Assembly: GCF_014066305.1 (NCBI RefSeq)
Contig: NW_023501044.1
Location: forward strand, 62,001 to 126,000
DNA: 64,000 nucleotides
From: Letharia columbiana
Lineage: Eukaryota > Ascomycota > Lecanoromycetes > Lecanorales > Parmeliaceae
Reading direction: 5' to 3'
This document shows, piece after piece, positions 20,801 through 33,702 of this stretch; position 1 is the first letter of the stretch, and the number at the start of each line of letters is the position of its first letter. The notes beneath the pieces are model-generated. The model was not told the DNA's origin and made no database searches. It worked only from the letters and a program-made list of their open reading frames with translations. Both the position numbers and the translations under genes were made by a program.

Positions 20801-23800
20801 TAAATTCGAAAGATTATTATACATCTTAAAGCTAAGTTTTATATAGATTTTTAGAAGATCTTTCTTAATACGAGAATAATTAAATATAATTCTCGACTTA
20901 TTCTAAGAAGTAGAATTATCTACTTTATCGATTATTATAGCATAGATATTTTACTATAAAAGCCTTTTATTAATAGATTTCATAAGCTTATAAATACCTT
21001 TATTAAGATCTTTCTAAATAATCTTTCTTAGTTATTACTCGATATAAATAAGTTATTATTTCTAAATAATATTAGAAGCTAGCCTTATATTAGATATAAC
21101 TCGTATTTAATATAAGATAAGATTTATATAAGAAAGATTTATAAGATTTATATTATTAAGATAACGATAGTAATATAATAACGTAAGAACTTAAAGTCTA
21201 GTAATCTTCGAAGAAATAAGTAATTCTAATATAAGTTTTATAGATTTTATTTAATATTTTAGAGTCGTAGATAATATACTAGTCGAAATACTTAGATATA
21301 AAATTAGCTTACTAGAATAAAGAGATTTATATAACTTAATAGATTTCGTATTAATCTAAGAAATATAAGAATAATAAAGTAAATTAAATATACTAAGAGA
21401 ATTAATAGATTAATTAAACTTACTAATAGAAAACGAATTATAATTATTAATTAATAAGGTCTTATAAGAAACTTCGAGATTCTTATTATAATTATAGTTA
21501 TAATTATAATAATAGACTTTTATAAGCAAAGCTTTTAATAAACTCTTACTAGAAAATCGTATATATTCTTAAGATTTAATTAATTTCGAGTTATACTAAG
21601 AACTTAGCGAAAAAGCGTTATAGAATTCTTAATATTCTCGATATTATTACTCTTATTAGAAGAAGAATTAAAAGAAGAAGTATTATTATTATTAAACTCG
21701 ATAGCTTCGATTTAAGAAATAGTAGACTTCGAATATATAAGAAGATTATAATCTTTATAGAATATAAATTATAAGTTTATAATAGTACGAATCTATTCTC
21801 TAATATCGATATTATTAATAATAATCTTAGACTAATATATAAATATTATAATATTTACTAAATAAAGCTATAAAATCTCGAGAATTAAATTTAAATATTT
21901 AATCTCTTTAGTAATAGTAGTATAAAATAGCTTAGAAGTAATAAAATATTAAATATCTCGAATAATTCCCTTAACTATTAGACGTAACTAGATCTAGTAA
22001 TATAGAATAATCTTATAATAATTAGTAGTATATATAGAGAAGCTCTTAAAGCTAACTTCTTCGAGTAAGCGAAGCTATAGAATAAGAAATCGAATAAATT
22101 CTATCGATATTATATTTATATCGAATTCTTAATTCGTCTAAATAAACTTCTTATTAAGAGTTATTATAATATTATTAGATTTAGAAATAGTATAGAGAAT
22201 ATAAAAGGCTTTATTAACTTCTATTATATTAGATAGAAAACGAATATACTTCTTAGCCTACGCTATTATAAGAGTAAAAACGATTTTAATAGATTAAGTT
22301 CTTCGAAATAGCTATAAAGAAGAATTCTAATTCGAATTAAAAGTAGAAGAATTCTATAAACTACTACTTATTATAGATTAAAAAGATAAAACGAGTATTA
22401 TATATAACGATATAGACTATAGAATCTAAGAAATAGACTAAAACGTAAACTACTATTAAAATAATATCTATTATAATATTTAAGATTAAGTATTCTTAGA
22501 AATATATTTCTTTATAACTCTAATATATAAACGCTTAAGTTCTTTATATATTAAAGATAACTACGTAATTAGATTTATTTACGTTATATTAATCTTATTA
22601 TTCTAAAGAATCTAATATATCGAAATAAAAGAATTATACTTTCTAAGAGTATCGTTAAATATTTCTATAAGTAATTAAGATTCGACTTTCTTCTCGACTC
22701 TCTTCTTATCTTTACGCTTAAGACGTTTCTTATTCTTAAATATAGCTATAAAAGACTATTATAAAATAGTTTAAAACTAATAGAATTAACTCGACTAAAT
22801 ACTAGATTCTTTAATTTATAAGATACTAAGATACGAACTACTACTACTAAAATAAGAATCTAGAATTCTTAATACGAGATCTCTTATTAAAGTCTAATTC
22901 TTTCTCGAGATTTACTATAATACTCTTAAACTTAATAAACTTAATAAGAAATAAACTAATAATATTAATATAAATAAAATTTATCGAGTTAATATATAAA
23001 TTAGAGAATAAACTAGTAGTAGATAAAGTATAAACTATAGAAGACTTCGAAGATAAGCTACTTCTATAAGAAGAAGTATTACTATCGTAGTTATCGAAGC
23101 CTACTATAGTAAAGCTTACTTAAAATAAATTCTTAAATACGATATCTTTTAGATATACTTATTTTTAAGTAGAAAGTATCTCGTTTATATAGTCTTTTAT
23201 AATATAACTTAAATAACTATATCTAATATATAAATAACCGTTTACTCTATAATTAAAGAACTTCGATTTATTAATATAAAGATTCTTCGAAGTCTTACGA
23301 TTAGAAAGATTCTTTAAAAGAGATTATTAGTAATAGAAACGATCTTAAAAGAATAATTAATTTCGATATAAAGGTCTTTAGTTTATACGATTAGAATTCG
23401 TTATAAGAGATTTCTAAGAAGATATCGAAGGTATTAAAGATAATACTAATATAGATATCTTAGATTTCTTAAACTAATATAAAGAAGAAAATTAATAATT
23501 AAAATAGTTATTACGCTTCTAAAGTTAACTCTTATTATATATTTTAATATAATATATAATAAGTAGAGTATCGATCTAAGTCTTAAGTATATTTCTCTAA
23601 ATAATCTCCTTATAAAATTAAAGCTTATTCTCTTTAACTTTATTCTTAAAAAGCTTCTAAATCTCGAGATTAACTTGATATATAGATTCGACTATATTAT
23701 AGAGTATTCTAAGTAATTAATTAGAAGATCTTATATACTTAAGTATACTTACGTTTAATAGAGATATTAGTTAGATTACGAATCTATATATATAGAAATA

Positions 23801-24888
23801 TATTAATAAGAAACTCTCTATTAGAGATAGAAGCTCTATCGAGCTACGATTCTTAATATTATACTTTTATATTAGATTAAGCGTCTTATTATAATAAAAG
23901 ATTATAGTTTTTTAAGATAGCTATTATAGTTTAGCGAGCTCGATATTAAATATAAGAGATATTACTTTAATAATCTTCGCGGAAAACCTCTACTTAAAGA
24001 GTAAGATAAATTAATTTATAACTATTTAAGTAGAAGAGATACTATTAAGAAGATAAATAGCTTTAAGATTCGACTTTATTTATTTAATAGCATTTTTAAA
24101 AAGAAGAAGATTTAAATATTTAAGATAAGCTTATAAAGATAATAAGTCTAAATTTCTTAAAGAAGTAAGTTTATAATTTAAGATCTTTAACTAGCGAAAA
24201 ACTAATATATCCTTTTTTATAAATCTTTTATAAAAAGCAAAGAAAGAAATTATTATAATTAAGATAGCTTCTTAAAATAGTAAAAGAGATAGTATAGAAA
24301 TAAAAAATATAATAGACTTAGACTAAGAAGTAAATATTCTCTCGTCGTATAAGCTTATAAAATTAGTTAGACTTTTAATAATAGAATCTTATAAAAAGTC
24401 TAGATAGTTAAGAGCGTAGAAGTACGTAAGTTCTTTTAATAAGATTCTTTTTATTTTTCGAGATAAAAATATAAATACTAGAATTAATCTAATAACGATA
24501 ATTTATAAAAGACTTTTTAAAGAATAATACTAATAAAAAAGGTTTTAAGAAATAAGAAAAACGATAAGAAAAGCGATAAGAAGAACGATAACGTTACGAC
24601 TTTCTTCGAGAAATTACTTTCTTTAATAACTCTAGAGTATAGTAAGATATAAATAAGATTATATAATAAGATATAAGAATAGAGATATATAAAGAAGTAT
24701 AGAAATAAGGATCTTAGATATACGAAAAATAAGAAAATAGGTTATATAGTTATATAAGTAGATTTAATTATAATAAGTTTTACACTAATAGAACAGACTT
24801 AGATAAGAAGAATAAATCAATCGATCTCTTATAAGGCCACTATAAGTCTCCCTAATATCGCTAGATTTAAAAGGAGAATCGTGAGTAG

Positions 24889-25011
24889 GTAGTAAGGATA
24901 TAGAATCTATGAAAGTCTACGATAGTAGAATATTTATTTTACTAGATTAAGCTATACTATATATAAACTAGCTATAAAAGTTTATAAGAAAGTTACGTCT
25001 ATTAACTTCTA
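24889..25011 (+). repeat. Internal direct repeat, right copy
   Basis: RIP-altered counterpart of 17763-17885, 7.1 kb away. It begins GTAGTAAGGATATAGAATC. Confidence 0.7.
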
Positions 25012-25676
25012 CTTACCTATATATATATTTATTTAGAGCTATCTACTATAATCTATTTTAATCTTTTTAATTACTTTAATCTTAATTAACTTTCTAATTC
25101 TTTATATAGTAGTCTTAAATTACTTAATATTCTTATTTATAAATATATTATATATCCGAGACTTCTTAGTATTTACCTACTTTAAAGCTCTTAAAGTTCT
25201 TTTAATTTTTATTTTCTTATATATAATAATCTAAGACCGAGCCTAATAAGAATAATAATACCTCTCTTCTAAATCATCGTATTGATTTTACTTTTCGAGT
25301 TACTTAGACTATTATAACTTATTAAATAATATCTAATTCTCGCTTAACGAGTAGATCTAAAAAAAAATTATAATTTTTATAAACATCAGATAATAATAAG
25401 ATATTCCCGATCTATCGAGTCGTTATATGTATTAATAAAGAATCTATTTTTTAAGATCTATGGGCGCGTAAGAGTGATTATCTTTAAGGGGGATCTTATT
25501 ATAGCGATATAGGAGCTAATCGTAAGGCACGTTAAATTAAGTAATCAATCGAGTGACTTTGGGCTTTATTCCGGGGGCAATAGAGACTAAGGCCTGTTAA
25601 ATATGTTCTTGAATAACGGTATATGAGTTAGGCATCGTTGTGGTTGTGGTAGATAGGTGGGGGATGGATGGGTCAA

Positions 25677-25751
25677 AAAATTGAGAAAATTGGTGTTGGG
25701 GTGGCCTTAGCGTTGGGGTGGCCCATACTAAGTGTAGCGTGTTCCCATACG
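25677..25751 (-). repeat. Right terminal inverted repeat of the 8.1-kb element
   Basis: Inverted copy of 17651-17725. It ends 228 bp from the fibrillarin stop codon. The 300 bp just inside it (25.4-25.7 kb) are GC-balanced, unlike the rest of the element. Confidence 0.9.
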
Positions 25752-25979
25752 ATTATGATCTAGTTCTTCGATCCTGGCCGCTGGATGTTTGACTCACCTT
25801 CTATGGTTTTCAACCACACTACTATCACGGACAGTAGACCTAGCGTCATGGGCATCGTAGTAACGAACATTTGATTGTAGTAAATCTACATCGTTGCAGA
25901 AGGGATTTACAATCGCCGAGCTCCGGCGCCTGAGAAGCATGCAGGCTTGTCACCTCCCATTCACATATCCTGATATTGT

Positions 25980-27289
25980 TCAAGTCATAGAACGCACGTA
26001 TCTGCCCGTCACAATGCAATGATCTATAAAACCGTGTCAGTCTGAAGCAAAACCATGAAAGGCAGCACTCACCCCTCTCAAAAGGCTCCAATGTCAACTG
26101 TTCAAATGGCTTGATCCTCTCTTCCTTCAGTTTCTGAACTTCCCTCGCGAAAACGGCCTCTGGGGCTGCCGTACTGTCGATACAGTTGGCTTTGACTGAG
26201 ACCACGACTCCTCCCCCTACCTTCAGGTATAGATGGGCGTTCAGCCCAACTATCCTAGCCTGGTCAGGCTGCGCCACATCGGCAAATATGACGTCGACCA
26301 TTGATACTAGCATGCGGTAGCGGAGAGGGTGGCGGGCGTCTTCTATGATTGGGATGACATTTGTGCGGTGTGTGGCCATGTTGATGAGATCTCTACCTGA
26401 GCGGTGGGAGAATTCGACCGCGAAGACTGTGCCTGTAGGGCCAACGATATCGGCAACGTGAGAGACGGATGTGCCGCTTGCTGCTCCCAGATAGAGGACC
26501 TTCGCGCCTGGGCGGATGCTACCGGAGACGTCAGAGGCTGAAGATGCCAACCAGTCGGGAAGGATTACTCACAAGATCTCATCAAGACCTCCGAGGATAC
26601 CTGCGGCAAGCTATGGTTTGTCACTATATGGTTTCTTTCTTGCCAACAGCATTCATACCTTGGAGCGGAAAGGATTCCAGACACGGTATTCCGTCTTGGT
26701 GGCTGGCGCAGCGTCGCCGTTTGTAAGACCAGTTGTTGCGCTAGATTCCACTGAGATTCTCTTCTCCCCGTAGACTGACTCTCCTGGTGTGATGTTCTTC
26801 GTTACCAGCATGTCTTCCTTTCCACGAGCGACGAAGACTCCCGGATGCCTATGGGGCTCCTGCACAAACCCTGAGCTCTTGTCTTGTAAGGGAAAGCCCC
26901 TAAACGTACGATAATAGTTTTTGCGCCGCCTTTTGCGCCAAATGCGCTTCCTCCCCTTCCACCTCCACGGCCGCCTCCTCTAGGGGCGCCACGACCCCTT
27001 GGTGCTCCTCGCCCTCCACCTCTACCTCCTCGGTCGCCGAATCCACCTAGGCAGAATGCTTTAGCAAGAGCTCCCTAGACACCGCGTAGCTGTCTGTCTG
27101 ACTGAGTGCAAGCATGGTGACATGAACGTCATGCAGCCCAGCGGCACCAGGAACCACAGGGACCATACGAAAAGACTAACCTCTACTACCACCGCGAGGC
27201 GCACCACCTCTGCCTCCACGAAATCCACCTCGATCTCCTCCTCTCGATCCTCCACGGTCTCCACCGCGACCTCTGGGTGTAAATGCCAT
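25980..27289 (-). CDS. NOP1: Fibrillarin (rRNA 2'-O-methyltransferase), 324 aa
   Basis: Nucleolar methyltransferase of box C/D snoRNPs, which transfers methyl from S-adenosylmethionine to rRNA riboses. Six exons are inferred: 27289-27181, 27046-26910, 26859-26659, 26610-26573, 26518-26073 and 26023-25980. The introns are 134, 50, 48, 54 and 49 bp, and the total is 975 nt in frame. Residues 1 to about 75 form the Gly/Arg-rich domain ([18 protein letters not shown]). Then come [20 protein letters not shown], the SAM-binding loop [17 protein letters not shown] near residue 170 and [12 protein letters not shown] near 238. The C-terminus is [19 protein letters not shown]. Length matches the family. 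It is divergent from the ribosomal protein gene at 27721, with a 431-bp shared spacer. No defects seen. Confidence 0.96.
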
Positions 27290-27720
27290 AATCCTGTATG
27301 TTTATGGATGTTCGAGAGTTACGGCAATAGCATAGGTTTTTGGGAAGGATCTGTGGTTGTTGTAGTAATTTTGTTCCCAATTCTGGAAATTGCAATTTTT
27401 GTGACTAGGATATCCAGCATGTGGTCCTCAATTCTGCGAAGCAAAAGCTGGTCAGCAAGCTTGGGACTCAAGAGAGGCCTTGATTATCCGTAGGAAACAT
27501 ACCTCGCGCCATGTCGCGGGCTCTGATAAATTATTTGGTAGCAATTGGATATCGTGAGAGCTCGAAGCAAAAGTTCGCGGACGATCATTTTCCAGATCTG
27601 CTAGTCTCTAAACAGACTAGCGGCACACAAATGCTAAGCGACTCTGAATTTGGAGCATCGTCAACGCCCGCCAACTTCAGCAGGACCACCAACAACGACA
27701 ACAGTCAAGGCACCATCAAT
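27290..27720. promoter_or_regulatory. Shared divergent promoter of NOP1 and the uL22 gene
   Basis: 431 bp between the two start codons, including both 5' leaders. Coordinated expression of two ribosome-biogenesis genes from one spacer is likely by inference. A plus frame at 27511-27852 runs over the leader, start codon and intron 1 of the ribosomal gene and is not considered coding. No factor-binding site was assigned. Confidence 0.6.
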
Positions 27721-28698
27721 ATGGTAAGCTACTCTTCCTCCGGGCCTGATGATTCCTACCGTGTACTTTCCACTACTCCAAACGCACCAAGCACCGCCGA
27801 ATCGTCTGCCCTCGATCACGCATCTCTATCATCACCTGTGTCTCATTCTTGATTCTACGCCGACTAATCCGCTCCTCCTCTTCTAGGTCCGCTACGCAGC
27901 CACCACGATCGAGCAAGGCAAATCCGCCCGCGCTCACGGCTCCTATCTCCGCGTCTCCTTCAAAAATACCCGCGAAACGGCTCAGGCTATCAATGGCTGG
28001 AAGCTCGAGCGCGCTCTGACATATTTGGGCAATGTGATCGATCATAAAGAGGCGGTGCCCATGAGGCGGTATGCTGGAAGTACGGGGAGGACTGCGCAAG
28101 GTACGTGGGATGGTGCCATCTTGGTGGGATAGGGCTGGGAAGGAGGACGCCGGTGGAGTGGAAATTGGGTTGGGAAAGGGAAACTGGGACTCTTGAGCTT
28201 CGGATAGCTCTACATCGCTACTCTGCATACAACTATGTGAATGCGATGCTGACGTTGAGGTAACGGACAGGCAAACAATTCGGTGTCTCCAAAGCCCGCT
28301 GGCCCAAAAAGTCCGCCGAGTTCCTCCTCAGTCTCCTCAAGAATGCCGAGTCAAACGCAGACACCAAAGGCCTTGACACTGGCAACCTGATCGTCAAGCA
28401 TATTCAAGTCAACCAGGCCCCCAAGCAGCGCCGTCGTACCTACCGTGCTCATGGTCGTGTATGTCACCCCCTACTGCGCACTCAGAGTCTGACACAGTAG
28501 GATCTTTGGGACCATCATTGCTAACTTTAGCGATTACAGATTAATCCTTATATGTCAAACCCGTGCCACATTGAGTTGATTCTGACGGAAGGTGAAGAGG
28601 TCGTGCAGAAGGGCCCTCAAGTCGCGGAGATCGAGAAGAAGAGATTGAACAGCAGGCAGCGCGGCGTGAGGTTGAGGAGGACTATTACGCAGGGATAG
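27721..28698 (+). CDS. RPL17: 60S ribosomal protein L17 (uL22), 187 aa
   Basis: Large-subunit protein that lines the peptide exit tunnel. Four exons: 27721-27723 (the ATG alone), 27887-28100, 28271-28458 and 28540-28698. The introns are 163, 170 and 81 bp with GT-AG ends, and the sum is 564 nt in frame. The protein reads [20 protein letters not shown], continues with [20 protein letters not shown] and [20 protein letters not shown], and ends [14 protein letters not shown]. Length and sequence fit eukaryotic L17 along the whole protein. A start exon of a single codon is typical of intron-rich ribosomal protein genes, and is why ORF-only searches miss the start. It pairs with NOP1 head to head. 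Confidence 0.97.
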
Positions 28699-29491
28699 AT
28701 TGCGGGTGTTGGTGCCGAAAAGGTTCTGATCGTTAGCTACTTAGCTTAAAATGCTCTAGCTAGCTAGTCACCATCATATCATTGCAAGCCGGAGAGGATT
28801 TTATCAACCTAGAATCAAGCACTACGCTCTGAATCAGTTCTCTTTAGAGGAGGCACAATTTCAATGAAGTCTTTTTTGGTTTGCAAACGCTATCTATCAA
28901 TGGGCTGAGTATCGCTGGTAAAACGTATGTACAAGCATGAAGCTCTCTCACAGAGGAGCGGTAAAAGAATACTCTACCATCACCCATCATAAAAAGATAT
29001 CTATCGAATTGGCTTTGTGTTCAAGCTCATCAATAATCTCAGCATGAAGATATGCTGTATCATGTAATCTATATCCGTCATAGCGTCTCTCATCTGGCTC
29101 GCTGAAATAGGTTAGATGATGCTGCTGAGGACATAATGCGGCTAGGTAAATAATGCCGGATCACGTCAAAGACGTGGGGATCTTAAGACAAACTATTGAC
29201 AGGCCTTGGTGTGGAGGTTTCATCGGTTGTGCCGGCGTTGAAGTCGTGTGCTGAGGTATGGAATGAGGTGGTGGGCTGGGAATGCTGCTCGTGTGGACCG
29301 AAGCACGTAAAGCGAAGCAGAGCTCTTCAAAAGCCCATCAATGAGTTGTATTCGCATTGATCTATCTGTCGAACTTTTGTAACGTTGAACGAGCATGATA
29401 ATCGAGAACGTCGTAGGTTCGGGAGGTTGGGCTGAAGGTTATACCAAGTGACGAGGGTCCTGTAGTTTTGGCATGAAATTGATGGAGACGA
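28699..29491. other. Intergenic, nothing recognised
   Basis: Convergent 3' flanks of the ribosomal gene (+) and the F-box gene (-). No frame of note and no RIP signature. Confidence 0.6.
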
Positions 29492-32400
29492 TCAACACTC
29501 GGTAGGGAAAATCAATTTTTTCACATGGCCACTGAAGCGACCGGATCCGCCGATGGGTTGCCCGTCCTGACAGTTGTCCCATTCAGTCACATCCTTCCAA
29601 TTGGTCTCCATGGGGAAGGCAGTCTGAAAAACCTCCAGCTCGTGGTCGTGCAACAGTGGGATGATTTGTCCCAGAAGAGGGTCATCATTGCGATGCATCA
29701 TAATAGGCATCAAATCGAGAGCACGCTTGCGAAGGCAATGGGGAGGATTGTTGTTGACCTCGCCGAGGAAGGCTTGGTTGAAGTCCTTCATATTGACAAG
29801 CTTGACATAGCCGCATGAGACGAAGTTAATACGCTCAAGTGGACCTGGGTTACGCATTTTAGGCACGTCGTGGAGGTGTTGATAGGCGTAGCGCAAGAGG
29901 TTGACGGTAGGCCCTGGAGTGATTGCGTCGATGACATTGCCCCAGGAGCCGATGCGACGTGATTCGACCATCCATCCAGTCCCGTCAGATCGTGGATCTG
30001 GGGCACTGCCTCTTTGCTGGAATAGATTTCCCACAGCAGGATCGCCGAATCGTCGTGGAGGTCCATCGGGAATACGTAGCACCCCATTATCAAGCGGATT
30101 AGGCTCCATGTTGTCCAGGACCCCCGAGTGACCTGTGAGCGATACTGAATCTAATGTGAGGGTACGCAGACTGGCTGCACGCATCTGCGCGACGAAGGTC
30201 TTGAGTGCAGGTGGAGTAATCCAACAATTGGTGAGAGTTAGGTGCTCGACATGTGGTAGCGCAAGCATGTCAGCATTGACGCTCGTAGCAGCATGGTGAT
30301 CGGAGAAATTGGTCAGAGGCGCAGGAAAGATATGCTTATTACGCCCGAAGATTCCAACTTGATGCTCCCCACCACCAAAGTAGCCTAGGCTCAAGGTTTT
30401 GATCCCTGGAACAACAGCAATACATGTCGCAAGAAGCTTGTGGAATTGCGTTGTAGCGCCAGAGGGGCGAATATCTGGAGCTTCAACAACACCAGAGTCT
30501 GATTTGATAATGTTGCGCCAGTCGGCGGAGACGTTGATGGTCAGGGTGTTTAGGTTCGGAAGAGCTTTCCAAAAGTCTTCGCGTTGAAGAGCTGACAGGT
30601 ATCTGCTAGACAATTTGGCCACAGTGAAAGACTGCACATGTTGAAATGTATGCGAATTGTCCGTCAAGGCCATGCAGTAGCTTGAAAGGAACGCACGTTG
30701 AGCCCATTCGGTCTCTAAGAGCCATTCCTTCTGTGCAGGCGTGAGGTTGTTGGGAATCAAAGCAGCAGTATGAAAGGGGCTCTTTTCCCGCCCCTGGAAT
30801 GAAGCAGGGTCATGAATGTTCACATCTCCGATTGTGAGGGCCTCCGTCGCTCCACCAGTATGAGGAGTGTAGGCGAGGTTGATACCTTGAAAGACGAGAG
30901 GTCGATCCGTAGGCCTGTCTCCATTTGCATCGACGAACACGACGCGAGGGCCTCTAAGTCTCGGAGAGCCCACAAGCCAGGAGTCCGAACGAGGGTTTGG
31001 CGGGAAGTGGAGGTGGACTTCGAAGTATCCCAATTCATTTGGCATGAGCGAAGTTTGATTGGCCAGGATGGTGTCCCCTTGTATGACATAGTCTGTAGCA
31101 GTGGCGGGACCGAGCGAGCGTACGATGCCGTTCCATAAACCTTGACGCTCGAGAAGTTTCAAGCTCTTCTGAGTTTCTGAGACACCAAAGATCTTAGGCT
31201 TCTCTTGGAAGAGCTGAGCATGATCAGAGATGTCTGGTCCACAAAGGTATCCGAGACCACTGTCGATGGATACACCGAGCTCACGGACTCCCTGAAGGTT
31301 GGAAAGTGCCGCAGACATGCATCGGAATTCGTCGGCTTTCTTTTCGAGGCCTGCGCAGAAGTCGAATCTACTGTAGTATGGATGGGGCCATTTGTACTTG
31401 CCCCAAAATTCCGAGAAGAATTCGAATTTGCCTTTGACTGGAGGCTTCACCAATTGGTCTGTGGATGGGTCAGCGTAAGATTTGGAGATCTTCAGGAGGA
31501 GCACGCCACGAGCTTACCCTCTTCCACATCGAAAGCCATTGCAAACTTCTTGATGTGGGGCCCCCATGCTTGGAATACCTTCATTCCGTCATGGACAGTC
31601 CTTTCTTGCTCAACCGGTCCATATATTTCTGGAAGCAATGAGTCAGCACATCGGTTCCGGCATGGGATTTGGGTCGGTCCTACCTGTGGCCTTTCCTTTG
31701 CCCTTGGTGTCAATTTTTGTGTCCAGAGCAGGACCATCATGAATCATCATGCCATAGATCTCTGGCCGAAAAGGCACGACCACTGTATGAAAGACAATGT
31801 TGGATGTCTTCCGCTCAAATTCAGGGTTTACCAAGCGCATCTGCAACAGGTCATCGCGAGAAAGATGACCAGCGATGTTATGGAACACCTCGAGAGGCAG
31901 GCTATCCTTTGGCCAACCCAGCCTATTTGGTCCAAGTGGTGCATGATAGGGCACATTATCAATTGGAGGTTTCTCATCAAAAACGTGATACTGCATCCTA
32001 GGCATACCAGGAGCAATGTTGATGCACGCTGGTATGTACGGTGCTTTTGTCCGGAAAATGTTTAGAATAGCCCGGCGCTTTTGCGCGCCAAACCTATGAG
32101 GGAGAAGCTCAGAGGTAAAGACGAGGCGGCGGGTACGAAGGTATCTGAATGGTGGCAGATAGGATGAGGGTCGAGGAAGAGAAGGAAAGTAATTGGCTTG
32201 GCGCTCCATTTGGCGAGCAAGGGTTAGCCTTATGGCTTCTAGCGCCGCCATGTCCTCGGACGTTCGTCCACTCGTCGCTGCCAACCCATTTACAAATACA
32301 GGAGCTTCAGCACGCAAAACGGAACGTTGCTGCGGTTCGGAGGTTCCAGTACTAGCACGTCGACCATGACTTGCGGGAGCTGGAACGTGTTAGTGGGGAT

Positions 32401-33702
32401 CCGCTGGGCTGATATGTGTTATTGCTTGCCTTGTGGTAGGCCCGCAGTCAGTGTAGTTTCTTCTGTACTGACATCTTGAGGTGATACGGCGTCACGCCTC
32501 CTCTTTCGATGTGGGCTCTGAATTGCTTCCGCTCTTCGTGTCAGTCTCCGTACGGCTTGGGGTTCCCAACCAGCACGAGTCCTAGCATTTGTTGAGCTCA
32601 TACCCATAGATCCTCGAGACCTTAGGTTGAAGGGACGCGAATTCTGAGTGGTCTGGGCAACGACGGAGGATGATTCGCTTGACGAAGACGCATCAGATCT
32701 GCCTCTTCTGATTGATACAGGGGCTTGCGACTTTTTCTGCGCAGGATCTGTCTCGAGCTTCACCATTAGTGAAGGCTTCGCCAGTCGCTTCCTCTCTCTT
32801 CCAGTTGATGCTGGACGTGTCTGTCGTGGGACTCCCAATGCAAAAACCCCGTTTAGACTTGGCGGATCCAGCGATGAGGTAGGGGGGCCCTGAATGCCAA
32901 AAGGGCTTTCCAGGTTAGGGAAGACAGGGTCAGGAGCGGTACCATATGAGCTATGTGAGCCGGCTGGGGATTCTCCGACATCGAGGTATGGGAGCATAGC
33001 AGGATAGTCATCATGGTATTCTTCTTCGCCTAGATCCTCGGCGGCCGTACTGCCATCGTAAGGATGCTGGAACCATGACGCTTCATGTGCAGCTGGTAGA
33101 TCGGCATTTACTCCTGGACGATTCAGACCTTGCCTGACACGGGGGCGAGGACCCGGCGCCATCCACGATGCATGGCTGCCGGCATGAACATGAGCTAATG
33201 GTGGACCAGGGCCGTTTTCAGACAACGGCGACTGTGCAGGAATCAATGGATCTCGAGGTATATCCATCATCTCTGGATCCATCCGCCCAGCTTCTATCTC
33301 TTGCAACATATATTCCTCGGAGGTATGCGGCGCATACGGGTTGTACTGATTTCCATCCGAACCATACTGGCTGTCCAAGGGGCGAGTCCGCATGTTTGTG
33401 CTTTCTCGACTGACATCTGAATCGTTTCGATTGTGCAAAGCGCGGTACCGCGCGAGGGTCCTTTCTTCGTGTTGAGCCCAGACATTAACAAGTCTAGAAT
33501 TTGACTCCGAATACTCTTCTGGGGTTGTATGTGCTCTGGCTTCATCATCAAGCTCTATTAGGCGCTGAGCAGTATCTGCAGCGTTCCAATCATCAACCGA
33601 TATTTCGGGGAAATTGACCATCGGGGTAGCTGCTAGGTGAGGTAGCCAGATGTCCTGAGCATTGGAATGGCTGTCAGGCCCGCCGCGGTGCGCATTGGCC
33701 AT
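29492..33702 (-). CDS. F-box protein with long disordered N-terminus, 1348 aa
   Basis: Four exons: 33702-32430, 32379-31684, 31628-31518 and 31458-29492, total 4047 nt in frame. Introns 2 and 3 (55 and 59 bp) are GT-AG. Intron 1 (32380-32429, 50 bp) has a GC-AG pair with donor AAG|GCAAGC and a CTAAC branch point. Residues 1 to about 424 are polar and Pro/Ser-rich (RRGRSDASSSSESSSVV) with basic clusters that could be nuclear signals. An F-box-like helix set lies near residues 580-630 (SLPLEVFHNIAGHLSRDDLL). The rest has spaced Leu/Ile strands like leucine-rich repeats (VEHLTLTNCWITPPALKTFV; LRTLTLDSVSLTGHSG). Such proteins usually serve as SCF ubiquitin-ligase adaptors. If intron 1 is wrong, this would be two adjacent genes, but the retained frame and lack of a good start downstream favour one. 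Confidence 0.78.

Larger units (their letters stand above)
17651..25751. mobile_element. 8.1-kb RIP-degraded element with terminal inverted repeats
   Basis: Bounded by a 75-bp inverted repeat with one mismatch (CGTATGGGAACACGCTACAC start). Flanking bases allow a 3-bp ATT duplication or a TA duplication, so the superfamily cannot be set by target site. The interior is almost pure TA-rich DNA lacking CpA/TpG, with no open frame. On the plus strand around 20.4-21.8 kb, long runs contain only TAA/TAG stops that read naturally as Gln or Trp (LLKDSLRRAYSIRDKKYF; KREDLKVL-like runs), so a large protein was probably encoded, but I could not name it. It may be a large DNA transposon, or a TIR element containing another insertion bounded by the internal direct repeats. 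Confidence 0.75.

Noticed and set aside
17900..25300. AT-rich block as mitochondrial insertion or centromere
   Set aside because: CpA/TpG loss with CpG kept, bounding inverted repeats and decayed coding runs point to a RIP-mutated transposon.
27511..27852. 113-codon plus-strand frame upstream of RPL17
   Set aside because: It runs across the leader, the ATG exon and intron 1 of the ribosomal protein gene, and has no family features.
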